Shown piece after piece: positions 27,818-35,996 of a stretch of DNA of 64,000 nucleotides. The translations under genes were made by a program, and so were the position numbers. The notes below the pieces were generated by a model, which searched no databases, was not told the DNA's origin, and was given only the letters and a program-made list of their open reading frames with translations. The first letter of the stretch is position 1, and each line of letters begins with the position of its first letter. The DNA comes from Glutamicibacter sp. MNS18 (GTDB lineage: Bacteria; Actinomycetota; Actinomycetes; Actinomycetales; Micrococcaceae): the NCBI RefSeq assembly GCF_026107515.2, contig NZ_JAPCHW010000004.1, positions 1 through 64,000 on the forward strand. Reading direction: 5' to 3'.

Positions 27818-29212
27818 CTACAGGCCCGCCTCCGCCCTGGCGGAGACCGGGGTGCGGTGATCGAAGATGGTCGCACCGACCTCCTGTTCGGCCTGGTTCT
27901 CGACCGAGAGATCGATACCGCTGCGGTCGCGCAGGACGCAGACCGCTGCCAGCGAGATCGCCGTCAGTCCCATCAGGTACAGTGCCACCGCAGTTGTCCC
28001 GCCGGTTGCCTGGACCAGGGCGGTGGCAATCATCGGGGCGAACGCCCCACCCAGGATCGCACCCAACGCGTAGGAAATGGAGACCCCGGAGAAGCGCACG
28101 GAGGCCGGGAACATCTCCGAGTAGAGCGCGGCCTGCGGTCCGTAGGAGAACCCCAAGCCGACCGCGAACAGCGCGAAGGCCAGGTAGAGCAAGGGCAGGT
28201 TGGCCGCGTTGACCATCCAGAACAGCGGGAAGATGCACAGCAACTGCGACACGAAGCCGATCTGGTAGGTGCGTTTGCGTCCGATGGCATCGGCAACCCG
28301 CCCCGAAAGCATGGTGAAGGCGAACCACATGATCGCGCCGAAGGACACCGCCAGCAGTACCTGGGTGCGGGTGAAGCCCACCGGTCCCTCCGGGTCGGTC
28401 ATGTAGGCCTGCAGGAAGCCGCCGGTGGTCATGTAGCCTGCGGCATTGTTCCCGGCAAAGACCAGGGCGGCGAGAAGCACCAATAGCCAGTGCTTCTTGA
28501 ACAGCACCACTACCGGGACCTTGGTCTGGGCCTTCTTGCGGGCGATCTCCTCGAAAACCGGGGACTCGTCGACGGCACGGCGGATGAAGTAGCCGACCAC
28601 GATCAGCACGACGCTGACCAGGAACGGTACCCGCCAGCCCCAGGCCAGGAACGCCTCGCCGGGGGAGATCACCCCGGTCATCAGCGCCATCATGCCCGAG
28701 GCCAGCAACATGCCCAAAGGTACGCCCAGCTGCGGATAGGCACCGGCCCGGGCCCGCCGGTGCGCCGGCGCGTGTTCGACGGCCATGAGCACCGCCCCGC
28801 CCCATTCCCCTCCGGCCGAAATGCCCTGCAGTATGCGCAGCAGCAGTAACATGATCGGCGCCAGCACTCCGGCGCTTTCGTAGGTCGGCAACACGCCGAT
28901 CAGGGTGGTGGAGACTCCTATCAAGGTCAGGGTCAGCACCAGGATGGCCCTTCGTCCGATCCTGTCGCCGAAGTGCCCGGCCAGGAATGCGCCCAGCGGA
29001 CGGAACAGGAAGGAAATCCCCACCGAGGCAAAGGCCAGCAAGAGGCCGATCTGCGCACCGGCCGGTTCGAAGAACAGGTGCGCGAAGACCAGCCCCGCGG
29101 CAGTGGCGTAGATGAAGAAGTCATACCATTCGATGGTGGTGCCGATAACTGTCGCATAAGCGACACGGCGTTGGCTGGCGGCCGGTTTAACCGGCGTTGG
29201 GGAAGTGCCCAT
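27818..29212 (-). CDS. MHS-family MFS transporter (metabolite:H+ symporter), copy 1
   Basis: A 464-residue transporter with 12 predicted membrane helices and the MHS signatures: GTTIEWYDFFIYATAAGLVF in helix 1, the FRPLGAFLAGHFGDRIGRR loop and RILQGISAGGEWGGAVLMAVEHAP. MHS proteins (ShiA, KgtP, ProP types) import organic acids, betaines or shikimate-like compounds with protons. The start at 29212 has GAGGA upstream. It is the distal gene of the P450-ferredoxin-reductase row, 145 nt after the reductase. The protein is a close paralog of the transporter at 33379-34779, with long identical stretches. The substrate is probably that of the P450 or its product (inference). Confidence 0.87.
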   Translation of the reverse strand: MGTSPTPVKPAASQRRVAYATVIGTTIEWYDFFIYATAAGLVFAHLFFEPAGAQIGLLLAFASVGISFLFRPLGAFLAGHFGDRIGRRAILVLTLTLIGVSTTLIGVLPTYESAGVLAPIMLLLLRILQGISAGGEWGGAVLMAVEHAPAHRRARAGAYPQLGVPLGMLLASGMMALMTGVISPGEAFLAWGWRVPFLVSVVLIVVGYFIRRAVDESPVFEEIARKKAQTKVPVVVLFKKHWLLVLLAALVFAGNNAAGYMTTGGFLQAYMTDPEGPVGFTRTQVLLAVSFGAIMWFAFTMLSGRVADAIGRKRTYQIGFVSQLLCIFPLFWMVNAANLPLLYLAFALFAVGLGFSYGPQAALYSEMFPASVRFSGVSISYALGAILGGAFAPMIATALVQATGGTTAVALYLMGLTAISLAAVCVLRDRSGIDLSVENQAEQEVGATIFDHRTPVSARAEAGL

Positions 29213-29357
29213 GGGCTGTCCTCGGGTGGGATGTGCGGATGGTTGCGGTTTCCAGATGTGCGCGCCGGTTGGCCTCGGGCGCCCCCAAGGGGTCATCCGG
29301 TGCCAGCCGGCGATGTAGGGAAATGGCCCTGTGGTGAGGCGATGCTGCCGGGAGCGG

Positions 29358-30590
29358 CTAGGCCACCGGCGCCATCGGTGCGGAGAGTTCCTTCAGCGAG
29401 GTGATTCCCTCAAGTCGATCGGCGGTAATCCGCTGCCCGCCGGACAAAAGCTTGCGGGCGGCGATATGGTCCGCGGGCCGGTTGACGGACTCGACCGCGA
29501 CCAGAACCCCCTCGCGCAGCAGGGCGATCGAGAACCTGCCACTGGATAGGTCACCCAGGACCACCGGCTCATCACCCGGGGCGGCCAACCCGGCGATCTG
29601 CAGGCGGATGCTTCCCTGGGTGCTCCAGAACCATGGCAACATCCGGTACGGTTGGGGCTGCCCGGTCAGGATGCGGGCCAACGTGCGGGCCTGGTCGGTG
29701 GCGTTCTGCACCGACTCCAGACGGATGCTTGAACCGCAGTGGACGCTCGGGAAGTTCGCGCAATCGCCCAGGGCGTAGATCCCTTCCAGTCCGGTGCGCA
29801 GCTGTTCGTCGACGGTAATCCCGTTGTCCACCGGCACGCCTGCGGCTTCGGCGAGCTCCGCATTCGGGAGCACACCGACTCCGTAGACCACCAGATCGGC
29901 CAGGTAGCTGTTTCCGGTGCTGGAAAGCACCTGCAGACCCCCGGAATGTTCGGCGATTTCTGCGACGCCTTCCTCCAGCCTCAGCTGGATCCCGGCAGCC
30001 AGGTGGGCCTTGGTGAACCAACCGGACAACGGAGCGGATACCGCCCGGCCCATCGGCCGCGGAGCGAATTCCAGCACGGTGACCTCTATTCCGCGTGCCC
30101 GGGCAGCGGCGGCGAATTCCAGGCCAATGAACCCGGCGCCGATGACCACCACCCGGCGGGCTCCAGGCAATGCGGCATGCAGTGCATGCGCATCGGCGGC
30201 ATCACGCAGACCATGCACCCCCTCCAGATCGCCACCCGGGCAGGGGAGCGGGCGGTTGCGGGCACCAGTGGCGAAGACCAGCTTGTCATAGCCCAGTTGG
30301 CGACCGTCATGCAAGTGCACGATGCGTGCCCGCGGATCCACCATTTCGACGCGGGTGGCGCGGATCAGGTCGATATCCTGCTGTTCGTAGAACGATTCCG
30401 CACGCAGCGGCAGCAGCTCCGGTGCCGCGCCTTCGGCCATGAAGTCCTTGGACAACGGCGGACGCTGGTAGGGCAGTTCGGTGTCCTGGCTGATCAGGGT
30501 CAGCTTCCCTGCGAAGCCCTCGCTGCGCAGGGAATCGGCCAACTGGACGGCGCTCTGACCGCCGCCGATGATCAGAATATGCTCACCCAT
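29358..30590 (-). CDS. FAD/NAD-dependent ferredoxin reductase
   Basis: A 410-residue reductase of the putidaredoxin/rhodocoxin reductase type. It has the FAD motif ILIIGGGQSAVQLADSLR at the N-terminus, PYQRPPLSKDF, the NAD-binding VVVIGAGFIGLEFAAAAR at about residues 145-162, and the second FAD motif GIYALGDCANFP. It passes electrons from NADH to the [2Fe-2S] ferredoxin encoded two bases upstream. The ferredoxin in turn feeds the P450, so the three genes form a class I P450 system. The start ATG at 30590 matches the family N-terminus. Confidence 0.92.
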   Translation of the reverse strand: MGEHILIIGGGQSAVQLADSLRSEGFAGKLTLISQDTELPYQRPPLSKDFMAEGAAPELLPLRAESFYEQQDIDLIRATRVEMVDPRARIVHLHDGRQLGYDKLVFATGARNRPLPCPGGDLEGVHGLRDAADAHALHAALPGARRVVVIGAGFIGLEFAAAARARGIEVTVLEFAPRPMGRAVSAPLSGWFTKAHLAAGIQLRLEEGVAEIAEHSGGLQVLSSTGNSYLADLVVYGVGVLPNAELAEAAGVPVDNGITVDEQLRTGLEGIYALGDCANFPSVHCGSSIRLESVQNATDQARTLARILTGQPQPYRMLPWFWSTQGSIRLQIAGLAAPGDEPVVLGDLSSGRFSIALLREGVLVAVESVNRPADHIAARKLLSGGQRITADRLEGITSLKELSAPMAPVA

Positions 30591-30592
30591 GG

Positions 30593-30916
30593 CTACACCT
30601 GGTCGCTGGGGATGCTCACGCGCAACCGCTGGACCGGTCCTCCCAGTTTCACCTGGCAACCCAGGCGGCTGAATTCGGTGCGTTCGGCGGTGGTGCAGTC
30701 CAGCATCTCGTCCTCGTCGTCCTCTACCGGCGAAAGGGAGGCGGCATCCTGCGGGTCGACGTAGACGTGGCAGGTGGCGCACATCGCCTGGCCGCCGCAT
30801 TCACCCACGATTCCGGCGATACCTTCGTTAACCGCCGCACGCATCACGTTGCCGCCGTCGGCAACCTCGACTTCGGTGCTGGTTCCATCGGGCTGGGAGT
30901 AGATAATGGTAGGCAT
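30593..30916 (-). CDS. [2Fe-2S] ferredoxin, putidaredoxin/adrenodoxin type
   Basis: A 107-residue ferredoxin. The cluster ligands are Cys40, Cys46 and Cys49 (GECGGQAMCATCHVYV) and Cys87 (RLGCQVK), with the acidic interaction helix DEDEMLDCTTA between them, as in vertebrate-type ferredoxins. It carries electrons from the adjacent reductase to the P450. AAGGAAG lies four bases before the ATG. A GC hairpin (TTCCGGCC/GGCCGGAA, 30949-30969) sits in the 73-bp gap after the P450 gene and could adjust the expression ratio. Confidence 0.94.
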   Translation of the reverse strand: MPTIIYSQPDGTSTEVEVADGGNVMRAAVNEGIAGIVGECGGQAMCATCHVYVDPQDAASLSPVEDDEDEMLDCTTAERTEFSRLGCQVKLGGPVQRLRVSIPSDQV

Positions 30917-30948
30917 TTCGCTTCCTTACGCTGAGGTTGGTCAGATGC

Positions 30949-30969
30949 TTCCGGCCTGCCGGGCCGGAA
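30949..30969 (-). other. Intra-operon hairpin between P450 and ferredoxin genes
   Basis: TTCCGGCC-TGCCG-GGCCGGAA is a perfect 8-bp stem with a 5-base loop. There is no T-run in the minus-strand direction, so it is more likely an RNA-processing or stability element than a full terminator. Confidence 0.5.
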
Positions 30970-30989
30970 TGGTGGGGACGATACGGGGG

Positions 30990-32264
30990 CTAGTGGTTCC
31001 AAAGCACCGGCATGCGGGTCATGCCGCGGAACACCCAGCCCTCGTCGACGCTCGGTGTTTCCGGGTCCAGCCGCAGCCCGGGCAGTTGCCCGAAAACCTG
31101 CGGCAGGGCGATCTGGGCGACCTGCGCGCGGGCGATCCAGGTTCCAGCGCAGAAATGCACGCCGCCGCCAAAGGCCAGATGGGGTTTCTTCGGCCGGAAG
31201 ATGTTGAACGATTCGGGATCCTCGAAGACCTGTGGGTCGCGGTTGGCCGCACCAACTACCACGCCCAGGCGCGCACCGGCCGGCAGACGGATTCCTTCAA
31301 GGACCAGGTCCCGGGTGGTTTCCCGGGGGTACATGCCGATCGGGGCGACCCAGCGCACCGATTCCTCGAATGCCTTGGCGTACAGGGCCGGATCGGTTTT
31401 CACCGCAGCCAGCTGCTCCGGGTGGGTCAGTAGCGCCCAGACGGTGGTCGATAGGACATCGCGCGGTTCATTGAGCCCGCCGCCGATGGTCATCTTCAGG
31501 TTCGCGCGAATGGCCTCCAACGGGATGGGGAACGAGGCCAGGTTGGACAGTAGCGAGTGGTCCGGGTTCTTGGCCAGGTAGACCAGCATTTCGTCGATGG
31601 CGGTATCCACTTCGTCCGAGGAAGCCGCGGCCTTGGCCCACACCTGGGGATCGTCGGCATAGTTCCCGGTCCCGTCAATCAGCGTCTGGCTCCAGCGTTG
31701 CATGTCCTGGTGCGTCGCATTGTGGAATCCGCAGATCAGACGCAGGTTTTCCCCGGTGTACGGGGCCGCGTAGTCCCAGACGAAGTCGGCGCCCGGCCCC
31801 TTGGCTTTCAACTCTTCCAGGTACTTGGTGTTGTTCGCCTCGAAGATCGCGTTCCAGTGCTTCTTGATGGTGCCCGGGCGCAGGGTAGCCCCGTAGGAAT
31901 CGCGGTCGATCTGGTGTTCCGGGTTATCCTTGCGCAGCATCGAGTGGCCCATGGCCCGTTTCATGAGTGATTCGCGTTCATTTGCGGAGAAGCGGGCTTC
32001 GTCCTGTTCGATTTCGTGGGCCGCGGCGTAGGAGGTCACCATGTAGCGGTTGACCGCTGGCACCCAGTGCACGGGTGCTTCGGCGCGCAGTCGCTGGTAG
32101 ATCGGGAAGGGATTGCGGCGCAGGTCCTCGATGCGTACCCAGTCGGCTACGGGGGCTTCGCGACCGTCGGTATCAGTGGAAGCGGCAGGAGTCGAGGCCT
32201 TGGCATCCAGCGGTGCCGCGGTGGTTCCGGTGAATGGGCAGGTAGCCGGTGGGATGGTGCTCAT
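30990..32264 (-). CDS. Cytochrome P450, class I bacterial type
   Basis: A 424-residue soluble P450. The heme ligand is Cys372 in FGGGVHFCAGTWIAR, and the K-helix ExxR is Glu301-Arg304. The I-helix reads GGGLNEPRDVLSTT (261-274) instead of the usual AGxDT, so the acid-alcohol pair is replaced. A similar 'EP' I-helix and a C-terminal GW.FRG.T...V.W pattern are present in the guaiacol O-demethylase GcoA (CYP255), as I remember that sequence. The enzyme may therefore demethylate or hydroxylate a small aromatic or related compound (inference). Its own ferredoxin and reductase follow in the operon, and a LysR gene is divergent. GGAGA precedes the ATG. Confidence 0.9.
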   Translation of the reverse strand: MSTIPPATCPFTGTTAAPLDAKASTPAASTDTDGREAPVADWVRIEDLRRNPFPIYQRLRAEAPVHWVPAVNRYMVTSYAAAHEIEQDEARFSANERESLMKRAMGHSMLRKDNPEHQIDRDSYGATLRPGTIKKHWNAIFEANNTKYLEELKAKGPGADFVWDYAAPYTGENLRLICGFHNATHQDMQRWSQTLIDGTGNYADDPQVWAKAAASSDEVDTAIDEMLVYLAKNPDHSLLSNLASFPIPLEAIRANLKMTIGGGLNEPRDVLSTTVWALLTHPEQLAAVKTDPALYAKAFEESVRWVAPIGMYPRETTRDLVLEGIRLPAGARLGVVVGAANRDPQVFEDPESFNIFRPKKPHLAFGGGVHFCAGTWIARAQVAQIALPQVFGQLPGLRLDPETPSVDEGWVFRGMTRMPVLWNH

Positions 32265-32304
32265 GGATGCTCTCCAATGGTGAAGCGGATCGGTCTTGCT
32301 TCAA

Positions 32305-32317
32305 GTGTGAGTCACAC
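32305..32317. promoter_or_regulatory. Palindrome GTGTGA-G-TCACAC in the P450 promoter region
   Basis: A perfect 13-bp palindrome 41 bp upstream of the P450 start codon. It could be a further regulator site, or part of the LysR-controlled promoter. Confidence 0.4.
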
Positions 32318-32318
32318 C

Positions 32319-32341
32319 ATAACCTCGGGTAAAGTGGTTAT
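32319..32341. promoter_or_regulatory. LysR operator candidate ATAACC-N11-GGTTAT
   Basis: An inverted repeat with 6-bp arms and an 11-bp spacer, the standard geometry of LysR recognition sites. It lies in the 111-bp region between the P450 gene and the divergent LysR gene, 35 bp before the LysR start. Confidence 0.62.
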
Positions 32342-32375
32342 ATTCGATGAGTATCAACGGTTTTAGCGAGGAATA

Positions 32376-33299
32376 GTGGCCCGGTTTACCCTGCGTCAGC
32401 TTGAATGCCTGGCCATGGTCGGCCAGCACGGCTCCATAGCGGCCGCAGCCACCGCGTTACGGCTCTCACCCTCGGCCGTTACCGGGGCGCTGAATGAACT
32501 GGAAAGGATCCTGGGGGTCCAGCTGACCATCCGGCGTAAGGCCCACGGTGTGAGCCTGACCCCGTCGGGGCGCTATGTGGTCTCCGAGGCCAGGAACCTG
32601 TTGCAGTCAGCGGCCGACCTGGAAATCATGGCCGGCGAAGGTGGGAAGGTAGTTCGCGGGCAAGTCACCATCGGCTGCTATTCCCCGCTGGCCCCGACGG
32701 TTCTCACCGAACTGCTTGATGAGTTCGGAACGCGGTTTCCCCAGGTGGACATCGACTTCAGGGCCGATACACAGCAGAATATCCATCAGTTGCTGCAGGC
32801 CGGTGAGCTGGACCTGGCCATTGTCTACGACTTCGGGCTGCCTGACGGGACCGAACGTACGTTGCTCGCTGCCACCGAACCCACCGTGGCGTTACCGGCC
32901 GACCACCGGCTGGCTAGCAACCGGAGCGTGGCGCTGGCCGAACTGGTAGCCGAGCCCATGATTCTGCTGGATGTGCCGCCCAGTCGCGAGCACACCGAAT
33001 CGCTGTTTACCGCAGCCGGGCTGGTGCCGTGGATCCGCTTCCGCACGACGGACTTCGAGGTAACCCGTTCGATGATCGCCCGGGGGATGGGTTATGCCAT
33101 TCTGGTCCAGCGCCCCGCCGCAAACCTGTCGTATGAGGGGCGGGAACTGGTCACCAGGCCTATCCATCCGGTGGCACGCAAGGTGCGCATCATGCTGGTG
33201 CGTGGTGCGGCGGTCAAGCTCTCACGGGCAGCGCAGGTCATGCATGACCTGGCCGTGGAACTGCACCCGGAAGCCGAGCATCCGGGCGGATGGCAATAG
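32376..33299 (+). CDS. LysR-family regulator of the P450 operon
   Basis: A 307-residue LysR protein with an N-terminal winged helix (FTLRQLECLAMVGQHGSIAAAATALRLSPSAVTGALNELERILG, residues 4-47) and a C-terminal periplasmic-binding-like effector domain (about 90-295). Divergence from the P450 gene and the ATAACC-N11-GGTTAT site between them make it the likely activator of the P450-ferredoxin-reductase-transporter row. The GTG at 32376 has GAGG four bases upstream. It is a paralog of the LysR protein at 34906-35859; each is divergent from one part of the cluster. Confidence 0.9.
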   Translation: MARFTLRQLECLAMVGQHGSIAAAATALRLSPSAVTGALNELERILGVQLTIRRKAHGVSLTPSGRYVVSEARNLLQSAADLEIMAGEGGKVVRGQVTIGCYSPLAPTVLTELLDEFGTRFPQVDIDFRADTQQNIHQLLQAGELDLAIVYDFGLPDGTERTLLAATEPTVALPADHRLASNRSVALAELVAEPMILLDVPPSREHTESLFTAAGLVPWIRFRTTDFEVTRSMIARGMGYAILVQRPAANLSYEGRELVTRPIHPVARKVRIMLVRGAAVKLSRAAQVMHDLAVELHPEAEHPGGWQ

Positions 33300-33303
33300 G
33301 CGA

Positions 33304-33369
33304 GCCGGGGAAAACCCCGGCAGGCATGCAATGGGGGGGCCGGTGCCATGCACCGGCCCCCCATTGCAT
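33304..33369. terminator. Double hairpin terminator between convergent genes
   Basis: First a GCCGGGG-AAAA-CCCCGGC stem-loop (33304-33321). Then a very long stem at 33326-33369, in which ATGCAATGGGGGG and CCGGTGC pair with GCACCGG and CCCCCCATTGCAT. It separates the LysR gene from the convergent transporter and should stop or protect transcripts from both sides. Confidence 0.75.
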
Positions 33370-33378
33370 CGCAAAAGG

Positions 33379-34779
33379 CTACTTCTCGGAACTCGCCCCG
33401 GTCGTGGCGTCCACGGCACGTCGCTTGTCGAAGATGAGCGCCCCGACTTCCTGCTCGGCCTGGTTGGTGAAGGACAGGTCGATGTCCTTGCGGTCGCGGA
33501 TCAGGCTCACTGCGGTCAGCGAGATCAACGCGACAACCAGCAGGTAGATCGCCACGGCATTGGTTCCTCCGGTGGCCTGCACTAGGGCGGTGGCGATCAT
33601 CGGTGCGAAGGCGCCTCCGACGATCGCGCCGATGGCGTAGGAGATCGACACACCCGAGAACCGCACCGAGGCCGGAAAGAGTTCCGAATACAGGGCCGCC
33701 TGCGGGCCATAGGTCAGCCCGAGGCCGACGGCGAAGATGATGAATGCCAGATACAGCATGACCAGCGAGCCGCTGTTCACCAGGGCGAAAACCGGGAAGA
33801 AGGAAAGGATCAGGATCACGAAACCCAGCTGGTAGGTGCGTACGCGGCCGATCTTGTCTGCCAGCGCTCCCGAGACCAGGGTCATGGCAAGCCACATGGC
33901 GGCGCCGGCGGCCACGGCCAGCAGTACGTCGGTGCGTTCCAGACCGATCGGGCCCTCCGGGTCGGTGGTGTAGGCCTGGAAGAAGCCTCCGGTGGTCATG
34001 TAACCGGCGGCATTGTTGCCGGCAAAGACCAATGCGGCAATGACCACCAGCGGCCAGTGCTTCTTGAACAGCTCGACGATGGGAACCTTGGTCTGCGCAT
34101 TGTGTTCGGCGATCTCCTCGAAGACCGGGGATTCGTCCACCGCCTTGCGCACGTAGTAACCGATGATGATCAGTACGAAGCTGACCAGGAACGGTATGCG
34201 CCATCCCCATTCCAGGAACGCCTCGCCCGGGGAAATCACCCCGGTCATCAACGCCATCATGCCCGAGGCCAATAGCATGCCCAGCGGGACACCGATCTGC
34301 GGGTTCGCCCCGGCACGTCCACGATGGCCTTCCGGTGCGTGCTCCACGGCCATCAGGACCGCGCCGCCCCATTCGCCGCCGGCCGAGATGCCTTGCAGGA
34401 TGCGCAGCAACAGCAACAGAACGGGTGCGATCATGCCAGCGGTCTCGTAGGTGGGCAGCACGCCGATCAGTACCGTCGCCGCACCCATGAGTGACAGGGT
34501 GAGCACCAGCATGGCCCTTCGGCCGATCTTGTCCCCGTAGTGACCGGCCAGGAATGCTCCCAGCGGTCGGAACAGGAAGGAGATGCCGACCGAGGCGAAG
34601 GAGATCAGCAGCCCCAGCTGGCTACCGGCCGGTTCGAAAAAGAGCTGGCTGAAGACCAGGCCCGCGGCCGTGGCATAGATGAAGAAGTCGTACCACTCGA
34701 CCGTGGTGCCGATGATGGTGGCAAAGGCGACCCGTCGCTGGTTGGTGCGATTTTCTTGGTGGGAGGCTGAAAGGCTCAT
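33379..34779 (-). CDS. MHS-family MFS transporter (metabolite:H+ symporter), copy 2
   Basis: A 466-residue, 12-helix MHS transporter with GTTVEWYDFFIYATAAGLVF, FRPLGAFLAGHYGDKIGRR and RILQGISAGGEWGGAVLMAVEHAP. It is strikingly similar over its whole length to the transporter at 27818-29212, including the C-terminal FTNQAEQEVGALIFDKR block, so the two arose by duplication. Here it is a single-gene unit divergent from its own LysR regulator, with a CTTCAAAT-N11-ATTTGAAG site between. GAGGAG lies four bases before the ATG at 34779. It probably imports a related substrate (organic acid, aromatic acid or betaine), which sequence does not identify. Confidence 0.87.
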   Translation of the reverse strand: MSLSASHQENRTNQRRVAFATIIGTTVEWYDFFIYATAAGLVFSQLFFEPAGSQLGLLISFASVGISFLFRPLGAFLAGHYGDKIGRRAMLVLTLSLMGAATVLIGVLPTYETAGMIAPVLLLLLRILQGISAGGEWGGAVLMAVEHAPEGHRGRAGANPQIGVPLGMLLASGMMALMTGVISPGEAFLEWGWRIPFLVSFVLIIIGYYVRKAVDESPVFEEIAEHNAQTKVPIVELFKKHWPLVVIAALVFAGNNAAGYMTTGGFFQAYTTDPEGPIGLERTDVLLAVAAGAAMWLAMTLVSGALADKIGRVRTYQLGFVILILSFFPVFALVNSGSLVMLYLAFIIFAVGLGLTYGPQAALYSELFPASVRFSGVSISYAIGAIVGGAFAPMIATALVQATGGTNAVAIYLLVVALISLTAVSLIRDRKDIDLSFTNQAEQEVGALIFDKRRAVDATTGASSEK

Positions 34780-34868
34780 GATGCTCCTCGATGGGCGACG
34801 CCCATGGTGCTGTACGTCGCGTGAGTTGTTCCTCACCCAAGTGTGACACCACGCATAGGTAAGGTAAA

Positions 34869-34895
34869 CTTCAAATATCTGCACAACATTTGAAG
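34869..34895. promoter_or_regulatory. LysR operator candidate CTTCAAAT-N11-ATTTGAAG
   Basis: A perfect inverted repeat with 8-bp arms and an 11-bp spacer, between the transporter and the divergent LysR gene. It ends 10 bp before the LysR start, so it is well placed for autorepression and for activating the transporter. Confidence 0.7.
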
Positions 34896-34905
34896 CGGAG
34901 CTTAT

Positions 34906-35859
34906 GTGATGGCCGGTTTCTCCTTGCGGCACTTGGAAATCATGGCGGTGCTACCGCAACATGACACCCTGGGATCAGCTGCCAGCCAGCTTCGCATTTC
35001 CGAATCCGCGCTTTCCCAGGCCCTGACGGCCATCGAACGCATTGCCGGTGAACCGCTGTGCCTCAGGCGCAAGGCACACGGCCTGTCGATGACCGCGTCT
35101 GGACTGCATTTTTCCTCCCTGGCCCGCAAGATCATGGCCGACGTGGACGACCTCCAGGCCACTTTCCCATACCGATTGGGCACCTTGCGCGGACCGGTGC
35201 GCTTCGGTTGTTTCGCCTCGTTGTCCCCGCACCTGGTGCCGGCACTGATGGAAAGTTTCCCTCCGTTGCACCCCGAACTTGATGTCTCGGTCACGGTGGG
35301 AACACACGACGAGTTGCTGCCCGCTCTGCGCACCGGGGACCTGGACGCCGCCTTCGTCTACGACCTGTCGTTGCCCGACGACATTGCCAAACAGGAGATC
35401 TACCAGACGCAGATGCAGGTGGTGCTGCATCCGGAGCACCCCTTGGCACGGTTGGATCGGCCGCTGAGGCTGACGGACCTGGTGGACGAGCCCCTGATCC
35501 GCTACGAATCGGATCCCAGTACCCACCACCAGATGCAACTGTTCGCCTCCCAGGGGATGACCCCGAGGATCGCGGCCTCGGTGCCCCAGATGATCCTGGT
35601 CAGCGCCATGGTGGGCCGTGGCCTGGGCTACGGCTTGTTGATGCGTCGCCCGAATAATGCCGAGTTTTCACTCGAAGGCCGTCCCCTGGTGTTCCGTGAC
35701 CTGCAGGCGCCGAATTACCCGAATGCGGTGGTGGCGATCAGCCCGCGCGAGAGCAAGATCCCGGCCCGTGTCCAGGCGCTGATTGACCACTGCAGGAAGA
35801 TTGCGCAGGAGGGCTGGCGGCAGGACACCGGCGCTGAAGGGGCGCTGCCAGCGGGCTGA
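34906..35859 (+). CDS. LysR-family regulator divergent from MHS transporter copy 2
   Basis: A 317-residue LysR protein with the winged helix at residues about 5-48 (FSLRHLEIMAVLPQHDTLGSAASQLRISESALSQALTAIERIAG) and an effector domain at about 92-300. It shares layout and motifs (RRKAHGLSMT, AFVYDLSLPDD) with the LysR protein at 32376-33299, where the same places read RRKAHGVSLT and AIVYDFGLPDG. Both proteins therefore look like products of one duplication. The start is GTG at 34906 or the adjacent ATG at 34909; GGAG is 5-8 bases upstream. It most likely regulates the divergent transporter through the N11 inverted repeat. Confidence 0.88.
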   Translation: MMAGFSLRHLEIMAVLPQHDTLGSAASQLRISESALSQALTAIERIAGEPLCLRRKAHGLSMTASGLHFSSLARKIMADVDDLQATFPYRLGTLRGPVRFGCFASLSPHLVPALMESFPPLHPELDVSVTVGTHDELLPALRTGDLDAAFVYDLSLPDDIAKQEIYQTQMQVVLHPEHPLARLDRPLRLTDLVDEPLIRYESDPSTHHQMQLFASQGMTPRIAASVPQMILVSAMVGRGLGYGLLMRRPNNAEFSLEGRPLVFRDLQAPNYPNAVVAISPRESKIPARVQALIDHCRKIAQEGWRQDTGAEGALPAG

Positions 35860-35996
35860 GCCCGGTGGCCGGTGCGGTCCGGCGTGGCCGTGTTCCGAAG
35901 GAGTTCGCCGCTACCCTATCGCCGGAGGCGACCGGTCGGCATAATGGGAAGCACCCGAAGCACAACCTCGAATTTTCATGCCGGAGGGGCGAGAAA

